Shown here piece after piece: positions 27,183 to 35,414 of a stretch of DNA of 58,518 nucleotides (its first letter is position 1; each line of letters opens with the position of its first letter). Source of the DNA: Marinobacter bryozoorum (GTDB lineage: Bacteria; Pseudomonadota; Gammaproteobacteria; Pseudomonadales; Oleiphilaceae); the NCBI RefSeq assembly GCF_023156245.1, contig NZ_JAKZAH010000024.1, positions 1 through 58,518 of the forward strand, written 5' to 3'. The notes beneath the pieces were generated by a model. That model saw nothing but the letters and a program-made list of their open reading frames with translations. It searched no databases and was not told where the DNA came from. A program made the translations under genes and the position numbers.

Positions 27183-27266
27183 GCGCCCTCGTTGTCACAG
27201 AGCAGTCAGGCAGACTGTTCAGCTGGAATCGTATCCTTCGGTTCCAGGTTCGTGGCAACCCAGCGC

Positions 27267-27343
27267 GGAGCGGTAGTTCAGCTGGTTAGAATACCGGCCT
27301 GTCACGCCGGGGGTCGCGGGTTCGAGTCCCGTCCGCTCCGCCA
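27267..27343 (+). tRNA. tRNA-Asp (anticodon GTC)
   Basis: A 77-nt cloverleaf is readable. The acceptor arms GGAGCGG / CCGCTCC pair. The D arm is GTTCAGCTGGTTAGAAT. The anticodon arm CCGGC-CTGTCAC-GCCGG has GTC at 27301-27303. The T arm CGGGTTCGAGTCCCG and an encoded CCA end follow. It closely matches E. coli tRNA-Asp. A run of seven T after the CCA would help end transcription. Confidence 0.97.
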
Positions 27344-27549
27344 TTTTTTTCTCCTCTTGTTGTTTCTGTTTTCTTCCTTTTATTTCTGATCGCCATTCCG
27401 GGAGTTTTGCCGGAAGGTGGCCGATTTTTTGTTCCGGAAACTTCTCTTCTGCTCTTGAGCTCTTGCGAGCAAATCTCTACTTTAGTCGGGCACTGGCAGC
27501 GCTGGCTTGGGCCTGGGTTCTTTTCGCAGGACTGCAGGTTCGGGTGAAA

Positions 27550-27661
27550 GGGCCGCCACCGGGAGCAATGTTCCGGGACACGCCGTGAATACATCCATGT
27601 AGGCTCTTCAAAAACGTCCCTGTTTTTGAAGGTCCCGGAACATTGCTCCCGGCACCGGCCC
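27550..27661. repeat. 112-bp nested palindromic intergenic element
   Basis: Outer arms 27550-27578 and 27633-27661 are inverted repeats of 29 bp with three mismatches; the innermost 20 bp are perfect. Inside lie three smaller palindromes: CAC-GCC-GTG (27579-27587), ACAT-CC-ATGT (27591-27600) and CTTCAAAAAC-GTCCCT-GTTTTTGAAG (27606-27631). It sits in a 364-bp stretch without a gene, between tRNA-Asp and the flavoenzyme gene. It has no ORF. It resembles the dispersed palindromic intergenic repeats of gammaproteobacteria. Outside this element the stretch holds only a few T runs. Confidence 0.8.
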
Positions 27662-27689
27662 TCGAACTCCATAGTTGCCCTTCGACTAA

Positions 27690-29774
<2,085 letters not shown>

Positions 29775-29873
29775 CGTTATAGCCACCCCCGGGGCCGTTT
29801 CCTGCCGGGTGGCACTCAGTCACAAAAACGTACAGATCTGCGCTGCCGCAGGGCGGCGCATCTGGCTAAAATG

Positions 29874-29922
29874 CGTCACAGACTGCACACTGAAGCCTCA
29901 GGTGCAAGGCTGTGACGTTTTT
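29874..29922 (+). terminator. Long interrupted hairpin with T5, terminator after the flavoenzyme gene
   Basis: CGTCACAG (29874-29881) pairs with CTGTGACG (29910-29917). Inside it TGCAC pairs with GTGCA and CTGA with TCAG, giving about 17 bp in three steps. TTTTT follows at 29918-29922. Just upstream, 29833-29865 forms another hairpin (CAGAT..GCGC / GCGCATCTG). Together they look like a rho-independent terminator with an extra upstream stem. Confidence 0.6.
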
Positions 29923-29970
29923 GGTTAACGGCCCGGTTGGTAACTCAGGTAATGCTCGGGGAGGCGTCGC

Positions 29971-31233
29971 ATGGCTTTGGCTGATCCAGCAGAGGACGGA
30001 TACGCTGCGGTTTTTCTGATGGACGGAGTCGACGTGGCCCGCCAGATGCGAGCCACCGAGTTTGATGCCTTTCTTGATGGTTATGTCGGGCTATCTGATC
30101 TGGCCGATACGGATGTCCAGGCTGTCTTCGTTCAGTTAGGTGATGACCTGTTGGTGCGCGGGCTGGTGTTCTTCCGGATCTATTTTGACGAGGAAGGGCG
30201 GGCCGATAGCCACTGGAACATCCCGGTAGAGTCCCTGGTTGGCAAGGGGGGTGCCGGCCCGGATATGGGGGCGGGGCCGATTCGCCTGGTTTGCCGCAGT
30301 CTCTGCCCGGAAAAGCGCTTCCGGTCCGAGCTCTGGGACCCTGATATGACCCCGGGTTCCAACCATTTCCAGTCTATCCGCAAGGCCGCAGCCGCCAATC
30401 ATCTCAAATACAGGCGCCGAACCGATGGGGATGACCAGATTCCGGTGCTGCACACGGTTCTGGGAAAGCCTGATACCGATATAGCTAGCCAGGAGGCAAC
30501 TGCCCAGCGGAATCGACTGGCCCATATCATCCGGGAGCAGCGCCTGCGCATCAAGACACTGCAGAGCGCCCACCAGGACTCCCTGATGGCAATGCAACGG
30601 GAACACCGCCTAGAGCGCCAGGCCTGGCAGGAAGAAAAGGCCGAACTGGGGCGACAGCTGGAGCGGGCGAGGCTGGAGTCCGGCAAGGCGAAGAAACGCC
30701 TTGAGCGCCGGGGCCTGCAGGTGGGAGAGTTGCGCGAGCAGCTGGAAGAGGTCCAGGCAGTCGTATCAGGTGCACCGGCGGGGCTTGAAGAGGCGGCGCA
30801 GGCCGAAGTGGTCCTGCTGCGGGAGCAGCTCGACCGCAAGCAGCGCGAACTGGACCACCAGTCCGGCATTAACCAGGAGCTGGAAGCCGCCCTGGCAGAG
30901 GCCCGAAGCCTGGCGCCAGACGAAGACAGCCTCGTTCGGCAGCTGAAGGAGCAGAAAGTGTTCCTGGTCGGGTACCATGCTGGCGTCGGGCACCTGACCC
31001 TGCCATTCGACGACCTGGGCCGTTACTTTGACAACCCGACAGGCTATGCCGCTGAGAAATGTGGTCTGTCAGAGCCGGATTACCGTCGTTGGCTGGACCA
31101 CTATGACAACCCGGTCTGTCGCGTCCGGGACCCCGAGGACGGAGGGGTCTGCGGTCAGCCGGTGATGAGAATCAGTCAGCCAGCCGATTTCCAGCCAGGA
31201 GTCCATGACCGTTGCGACAAGCATGCCCGCTGA
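29971..31233 (+). CDS. Conserved coiled-coil protein of unknown function (nadK-linked)
   Basis: A 420-residue protein. Residues 1-150 form an alpha/beta domain with WNIPVESLVGKGGAGPDMG and PIRLVCRSLCPEKRF. Residues about 165-315 are a long coiled coil rich in Gln, Glu, Arg and Leu. The last 100 residues are globular (FLVGYHAGVGHLTLPFDDL, YFDNPTGYAAEKCGLSEPDY) and end with three Cys and a Cys-x2-His (NPVCRV, GGVCGQP, HDRCDKH) that could bind zinc. Homologues lie beside nadK in pseudomonads and are sometimes named chromosome partitioning proteins, which I cannot support. GGGGAGG precedes ATG 29971. Confidence 0.75.
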   Translation: MALADPAEDGYAAVFLMDGVDVARQMRATEFDAFLDGYVGLSDLADTDVQAVFVQLGDDLLVRGLVFFRIYFDEEGRADSHWNIPVESLVGKGGAGPDMGAGPIRLVCRSLCPEKRFRSELWDPDMTPGSNHFQSIRKAAAANHLKYRRRTDGDDQIPVLHTVLGKPDTDIASQEATAQRNRLAHIIREQRLRIKTLQSAHQDSLMAMQREHRLERQAWQEEKAELGRQLERARLESGKAKKRLERRGLQVGELREQLEEVQAVVSGAPAGLEEAAQAEVVLLREQLDRKQRELDHQSGINQELEAALAEARSLAPDEDSLVRQLKEQKVFLVGYHAGVGHLTLPFDDLGRYFDNPTGYAAEKCGLSEPDYRRWLDHYDNPVCRVRDPEDGGVCGQPVMRISQPADFQPGVHDRCDKHAR

Positions 31234-31290
31234 GAATCTCGCGCTCTGTACCGACAATCCTTTTCAGAATCGTGGCGTAATTCGTTAAGA

Positions 31291-31350
31291 TGGTCAGATG
31301 CTTCTGACCAGGTCCGGTTTTGGTCAGGGGCTCATCCGCGCCACTGACCA
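31291..31350. promoter_or_regulatory. Four TGGTCAG half-sites as two inverted repeats before nadK
   Basis: TGGTCAG-ATGCTT-CTGACCA lies at 31291-31310; TGGTCAG (31321-31327) and CTGACCA (31344-31350) form a second, wider pair. A weak promoter (TTCAGA 31263-31268, TAAGAT 31286-31291, 17 bp apart) would start transcription in the first repeat. The last half-site ends 15 bp before the nadK start. Confidence 0.55.
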
Positions 31351-31364
31351 GACTGAGAGATTTA

Positions 31365-32249
31365 ATGGATCAATTCAGGAATATCGGTGTTATCGGCCGC
31401 ATGGGTAGCGTCAAGGTGGTCGAGACGCTGCGAGCCCTCCGCAGTCACCTGCTTGGCGAGAACTACCAGGTTATCCTCGAGCAGAACACGGCTGGCATGC
31501 TGCCTGGCCACGGGTTGCAAGTGGCCAGCATGAAGCTCATGGGTGAGATCTGCGACCTGGTGATCGTGGTCGGTGGTGATGGCAGCTTGCTGGGGGCTGC
31601 CCGGGAGCTGGCCAAGTCCAAGATTCCGTTGTTGGGGGTGAATCGGGGCCGGCTGGGCTTTCTCACTGATATTTCGCCGTCAGATATGGAAGAGCGCCTC
31701 GGTAAGGTCCTGCAGGGCGAATATATCGAGGAGAGCCGGTTCCTGCTGGACGGCAACCTGGAGCGGGACGGTCAGCCCCTGGGTTTTGGCAGCGCCCTCA
31801 ATGACGTGGTGCTGCACCCGGGCAAGTCCACCCGGATGATCGGCTTTGACCTCTACATCGACGGGCACTTTGTATACAGTCAGCGGTCAGACGGCCTGAT
31901 CGTGTCTACCCCCACTGGCTCCACCGCCTATTCACTGTCGGCCGGCGGCCCCATTATGCACCCCAAGCTTGATGCCGTCGTGCTGGTGCCCATGTTTCCC
32001 CACACACTCAGCAGCCGCCCGATCGTGGTAGACGGCAAGAGCGAGATCAAGCTGGTGATTGGTGACACTAACGAGACATATCCCCAGATCAGTTTTGACG
32101 GCCAGATGGACATTGCCTGTGCCCCGGGGGACATCATCCGAATCACCAAGAAGCCTTTCAAGATCCGTCTGATACACCCGAAGGATCACAATTTCTACGC
32201 CACCTGCCGTGAGAAACTCGGTTGGGCCAGCGAGATAACAGCGAGTTGA
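31365..32249 (+). CDS. nadK: NAD kinase
   Basis: A 294-residue NAD kinase that makes NADP from NAD and ATP in the cytoplasm. The ATP-binding GGDGSLLGAAREL lies near residue 71, followed by NRGRLGFLTDISP, the NAD-contact segment ALNDVVLHPGKSTRM and the glycine-rich SDGLIVSTPTGSTAYSLSAG. ATG 31365 (MDQFRNIGVIGRMG) is the start; the 15 codons upstream in frame are inside the half-site region. Its stop is 2 bp before the metallophosphatase gene, so the two are co-transcribed. Confidence 0.96.
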   Translation: MDQFRNIGVIGRMGSVKVVETLRALRSHLLGENYQVILEQNTAGMLPGHGLQVASMKLMGEICDLVIVVGGDGSLLGAARELAKSKIPLLGVNRGRLGFLTDISPSDMEERLGKVLQGEYIEESRFLLDGNLERDGQPLGFGSALNDVVLHPGKSTRMIGFDLYIDGHFVYSQRSDGLIVSTPTGSTAYSLSAGGPIMHPKLDAVVLVPMFPHTLSSRPIVVDGKSEIKLVIGDTNETYPQISFDGQMDIACAPGDIIRITKKPFKIRLIHPKDHNFYATCREKLGWASEITAS

Positions 32250-32251
32250 TC

Positions 32252-33262
32252 ATGGCAAGTGCACGCCCGTCCTCACGAGGCTACGACATTATCGGCGATA
32301 TCCATGGCTGCGCCAGGACCCTGGAGAACCTGCTAGACCAGATGGGGTACCGCCGGGTTAACGGTATCTACAAGCACCCAAGGCGGCAGGCCATCTTTAT
32401 TGGCGACATTATCGATCGCGGCCCCCGTATCCGCGAAGCCCTGCACCTGGTCCGGGACATGGTAGAGCATGGCTCGGCCCGGATTGTCATGGGCAACCAT
32501 GAATACAACGCCCTGGGCTACTGCACCCGGGCCCGGCCCGGCAGTGGCAAGACCTTTCTGCGGGAGCACAATGCCCGTCACGACCGGCTGATTCGGGAAA
32601 CCCTGGAACAGTTCGATCATTACCCCCATGAGTGGAACGAGTTCCTGGAGTGGTTCTACGAGCTCCCCCTGTTTATCGAGGAAGAGGAATTCCGGGCGGT
32701 CCATGCCTGCTGGGACGAGCGGTTGATTCGCCAGTTCCTGCAGACCCAGGGCAGCCCCTATATCGACGAGGATTTCCTCCATGCCTCTGCGGCCATCGAG
32801 TCGTTTGCCGGCCAGGTCATGGACACCCTGCTGAGGGGAACCGACCTGCCATTGCCCGACGGCACGTCAATCACCGGGCGTGATGGTTATACCCGCCAGT
32901 TCTTTCGCACCAAGTTCTGGGCCGAGGATCCCCGCACCTATGGTGATGTGGTGTTCCAGCCGGATCCGCTTCCGGAAGAGGTGGCACGCCGGCAGCTGTC
33001 AGAGAAAGAGCGCCGGGAAATCCTGCGCTACCCGCGAGGTGAGCGGCCCGTATTCGTGGGGCACTACTGGATGGAAGGCGAGCCGGCCCCATTGAAGCCC
33101 AATGTAGCCTGCCTGGATTACAGTGCAGTGAAATACGGCAAGCTGGTGGCCTACCGCATGGACGGCGAACAGGAACTGCTGCCGGAAAAATTCGTCTACG
33201 TGAATGTTGAGCGGCCGGAACTGAGCGGCAGCTTCCAGACCGAAGACAGCGTGGCGAGGTAA
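32252..33262 (+). CDS. Calcineurin-type metallophosphoesterase
   Basis: A 336-residue member of the bis(5'-nucleosyl)-tetraphosphatase / PP2A-like group. The metal-binding blocks are in order: YDIIGDIHGCARTLENLL at about residue 11, FIGDIIDRGPRIREAL, and VMGNHEYNALGY; a later His motif is in FVGHYWMEG near residue 268. The substrate is not known. It sits directly after nadK, as in pseudomonads, but no shared pathway is shown. ATG 32252 is chosen because upstream codons in frame belong to nadK's end. Confidence 0.88.
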   Translation: MASARPSSRGYDIIGDIHGCARTLENLLDQMGYRRVNGIYKHPRRQAIFIGDIIDRGPRIREALHLVRDMVEHGSARIVMGNHEYNALGYCTRARPGSGKTFLREHNARHDRLIRETLEQFDHYPHEWNEFLEWFYELPLFIEEEEFRAVHACWDERLIRQFLQTQGSPYIDEDFLHASAAIESFAGQVMDTLLRGTDLPLPDGTSITGRDGYTRQFFRTKFWAEDPRTYGDVVFQPDPLPEEVARRQLSEKERREILRYPRGERPVFVGHYWMEGEPAPLKPNVACLDYSAVKYGKLVAYRMDGEQELLPEKFVYVNVERPELSGSFQTEDSVAR

Positions 33263-33267
33263 CGGCT

Positions 33268-34131
33268 TTGCATCGAATCAAGGAACTGGCCCCGGAGGCA
33301 GACCTGGCGGGGTTCAGCACCTGGCTGGGGCAGCAGGGGGTACAGCACCGTATTACCCGGGAGTCGGACAGTCAGGTGCTGTGGCTGGCCCACCCGGAGC
33401 AGGCGGAGCCGGTACTGGCCGCGCTGGAGCAATACATGGGGGACGATGATGTCCGGGAGCGCGTGAATCGCGCCGGGCGTGCGCCGGTTCGCGGCGGGCG
33501 CTGGCAACCCTCCCCCCGCCATGCGCCACTGGTTTTCGCCATGATTGCGATCGCCGCGGTGGTGGCGTGGCTGACCGGTCTTGGCGAGAACCTGGTTTCG
33601 GCCCTGTTCATGTATGTGGATCCGCGCTTCCACGACTGGCAGAGCTTCCAGGGCCGCCTGGAGGGGCTCACCGACACCCTGGCCTCCGGGCAGGTGTGGC
33701 GGCTGATCACGCCGGATTTTTTGCACTTCAGCGTGATGCATATTCTGTTCAACGCCGTCATGCTCTGGTTCCTGGGTAGCCAGGTGGAATGGATGGATGG
33801 CAAGGGGCGTTTCGTGGCGCTGTTCCTGGTGACCAGCCTGGCCTCCAACACGCTCCAGTACCTGGTGTCTGGCCCCCTGTTCGGCGGACTTTCCGGGGTG
33901 GTGTACGGTGTACTCGGCTATTGCTGGCTCAGCCAGCAGCGACAGCCCCGATTCCAGTTTCCCCCGGCGCTGGTGACCTTTGCGCTGGTGTGGATGATTA
34001 TCGGGTTCACGCCCCTGCCGGAAGTGCTGGGTATCGGGCGCATGGCCAATGAAGCCCATCTGGGCGGCTTTCTGGGTGGCTTGCTGATGGCCCTGCTGGT
34101 GCCGCCGCCAGGCAAGCGACGCGCGGTCTGA
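33268..34131 (+). CDS. Rhomboid family intramembrane serine protease (GlpG-like)
   Basis: A 287-residue rhomboid. A cytoplasmic N-terminal domain covers residues 1-85. Membrane segments begin near residue 90 (LVFAMIAIAAVVAWLTGL). The loop WRLITPDFLHFSVMHILFNA carries the conserved H-x3-H-x3-N. The catalytic Ser is in GGLSGVVYGVLGY (about 209) and the His in NEAHLGGFLGGLLMA (about 263). It cleaves membrane proteins within the bilayer. The start TTG at 33268 has GAGG upstream, five bases after the previous stop. It is the last gene before the small-RNA locus. Confidence 0.93.
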   Translation: MHRIKELAPEADLAGFSTWLGQQGVQHRITRESDSQVLWLAHPEQAEPVLAALEQYMGDDDVRERVNRAGRAPVRGGRWQPSPRHAPLVFAMIAIAAVVAWLTGLGENLVSALFMYVDPRFHDWQSFQGRLEGLTDTLASGQVWRLITPDFLHFSVMHILFNAVMLWFLGSQVEWMDGKGRFVALFLVTSLASNTLQYLVSGPLFGGLSGVVYGVLGYCWLSQQRQPRFQFPPALVTFALVWMIIGFTPLPEVLGIGRMANEAHLGGFLGGLLMALLVPPPGKRRAV

Positions 34132-34155
34132 TCGGTGCCGTTCCGGCCTCGGGAC

Positions 34156-34181
34156 AAAAAAAGCCCCGCCAGTGGCGGGGC
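34156..34181 (-). terminator. Rho-independent terminator of the small RNA
   Basis: GCCCCGCC and GGCGGGGC make an 8-bp GC stem with a 3-nt loop. The seven-T tract is on the minus strand (plus 34156-34162 are A). The plus-strand side has no T run, so this terminator serves minus-strand transcription although both flanking genes are on the plus strand. Confidence 0.85.
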
Positions 34182-34245
34182 ATGAAAAGAGCTCGGAAGC
34201 TCCTGATGAGAGAGAGAACCAAATGAAACGACCGCGTCATTTGGT
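34156..34245 (-). ncRNA. Candidate Fur-repressed small RNA (RyhB/PrrF-like architecture)
   Basis: Read on the minus strand, about 90 nt start at A 34245, seven bases after a TATCAT -10. Stem 1 pairs CCAAATGA (34244-34237) with TCATTTGG (34226-34219) around a 10-nt loop. Then 14 nt without structure follow (UUCUCUCUCUCAUC, 34218-34205). Stem 2 is AGGAGCU-UCCG-AGCUCUU (34204-34187). Stem 3 is GCCCCGCC-ACT-GGCGGGGC (34181-34163) with seven T after it, a rho-independent terminator. No ORF is present. The Fur box on its promoter and the CU-rich open stretch, complementary to ribosome sites, are the marks of iron-sparing small RNAs. The locus differs from prrF and ryhB. Existence and size are inferred. 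Confidence 0.72.
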
Positions 34246-34247
34246 GA

Positions 34248-34281
34248 GGTAATGATAATCATTTACGTTTAAGGCTGTCAA
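34248..34281 (-). promoter_or_regulatory. Minus-strand promoter overlapped by a Fur box
   Basis: TTGACA (34281-34276) and TATCAT (34257-34252) are spaced by 18 bp on the minus strand. Bases 34248-34266 (GGTAATGATAATCATTTAC) match the 19-bp Fur consensus GATAATGATAATCATTATC at 16 positions and cover the -10. Iron-loaded Fur would block this promoter. The site could also affect the DUF1315 gene that starts at 34303. Confidence 0.75.
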
Positions 34282-34302
34282 ACCCATTGCGGGAGTTTTT
34301 TC

Positions 34303-34563
34303 ATGACTTACGAGGAATTAATTCAACGGCTCGATCCGACGGTCTATCAGAACCTTCGCCGGGCCATTGAACTGGGCAAGTGGCCCGACGGGCGCAAGGT
34401 AACCGACCAGCAACGCCGTACCTGCCTGGAGGCCGTCATCTACTACGAGCAGACCCACAATCTCCCTGAGCAGGACCGGGTCGGTTATATCGAGCGCAAC
34501 AACTGTGGTTCTGATGCATCCGGCAAGGATGATGGACCCGAGACCATTCGTATTGTCAGCTGA
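34303..34563 (+). CDS. DUF1315 (YeaC-like) protein
   Basis: An 86-residue cytoplasmic protein with the family pattern LIQRLDPTVYQNLRRAIELG, GKWPDGRKVTDQQRRTCLEA and VIYYEQTHNLPEQDRVGYIE. The function is unknown. GGGAG lies 8 bases before ATG 34303. The next gene starts 7 bp after the stop, so it forms an operon with the DUF2797 and pepN genes. It lies just downstream of the Fur box on the other strand. Confidence 0.88.
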   Translation: MTYEELIQRLDPTVYQNLRRAIELGKWPDGRKVTDQQRRTCLEAVIYYEQTHNLPEQDRVGYIERNNCGSDASGKDDGPETIRIVS

Positions 34564-34570
34564 GGTACCC

Positions 34571-35410
34571 TTGAACCAACTGCACGAGGCCAGCGGCCGG
34601 CTGGTGAAGATGCCGGCGACGCCAGGTCAGCCGGTCAGTTACCGGCTCCGGGTGGGAGACAGCGAGCTGCCGCTGAATGAGATGCTGGGTCAAACCATCG
34701 AAATCTCCTACAGTGGCGAGATCCGCTGCATTCACTGTAACCGCAAGACCAACAAGAGCTTCAGCCAGGGTTATTGCTATCCCTGCTTCAAGCGCCTGGC
34801 CGCGTGCGACACCTGCATCATGAGCCCGGAAAAGTGCCATTACCATCTGGGTACCTGTCGTGAACCGGAGTGGGGCGAAACCCATTGTATGACCGTGCAC
34901 GTGGTGTACCTGGCCAATTCCTCCGGTCTCAAGGTGGGTATAACCCGTGCCAGCCAGGTGCCGACCCGCTGGATTGACCAGGGTGCCGTGGCAGCGATAC
35001 CCATGCTGCGGGTGGCCACCCGCTACCTGGCCGGTCTGGTGGAAGTGGCCTGCAAACAGCATGTGGCGGACCGTACCAACTGGCGAACCATGCTCAAGGG
35101 CGAGGCGCCGGCGCTGGACCTGGTGGCGGAGCGGGCAGGGTTGCTGGAGCGTATTGGGCCGGACCTGGATCGCCTGGCGGCAGAGCATGGCCAGGGCAGC
35201 ATTGAAATGGCTGACGACCCGGCCTGGCACCTGGACTATCCCGTCGATACCTGGCCACAGAAGATCAAGACCCACAACCTGGACAAGGAGCCCGTGGCAA
35301 CCGGCGTTTTACAGGGCATCAAGGGGCAGTACCTGATGCTGGACACGGGCGTTATCAATATTCGCAAGTACACGGCCTACGATGTCCGTGTGCGGGTTCT
35401 GTCGGAGTAA
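34571..35410 (+). CDS. DUF2797 protein with Cys-rich zinc-binding motifs
   Basis: A 279-residue protein of the DUF2797 family. A Cys-rich block at about residues 50-115 is likely to bind zinc: RCIHCNRKTNKSFSQGYCYP, then CFKRLAACDTCIMSPEKCHY and THCM. A following domain, VVYLANSSGLKVGITRASQV, resembles the GIY-YIG-like fold. The role is unknown. TTG 34571 is chosen because GAGG lies 5-8 bases upstream and it directly follows the DUF1315 stop; the longer frame from 34505 runs inside DUF1315. The pepN start is 4 bp after its stop. Confidence 0.85.
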   Translation: MNQLHEASGRLVKMPATPGQPVSYRLRVGDSELPLNEMLGQTIEISYSGEIRCIHCNRKTNKSFSQGYCYPCFKRLAACDTCIMSPEKCHYHLGTCREPEWGETHCMTVHVVYLANSSGLKVGITRASQVPTRWIDQGAVAAIPMLRVATRYLAGLVEVACKQHVADRTNWRTMLKGEAPALDLVAERAGLLERIGPDLDRLAAEHGQGSIEMADDPAWHLDYPVDTWPQKIKTHNLDKEPVATGVLQGIKGQYLMLDTGVINIRKYTAYDVRVRVLSE

Positions 35411-35414
35411 CACC

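Noticed and set aside
27267..27343. tRNA-Asp as an integration site for a genomic island
   Set aside because: No integrase and no repeat of the tRNA 3' end is visible downstream. The following genes look like ordinary chromosome.
34163..34181. Terminator of the rhomboid gene on the plus strand
   Set aside because: The stem fits, but the T tract is only on the minus strand; the plus side continues ATGAAAAG. It therefore belongs to minus-strand transcription.
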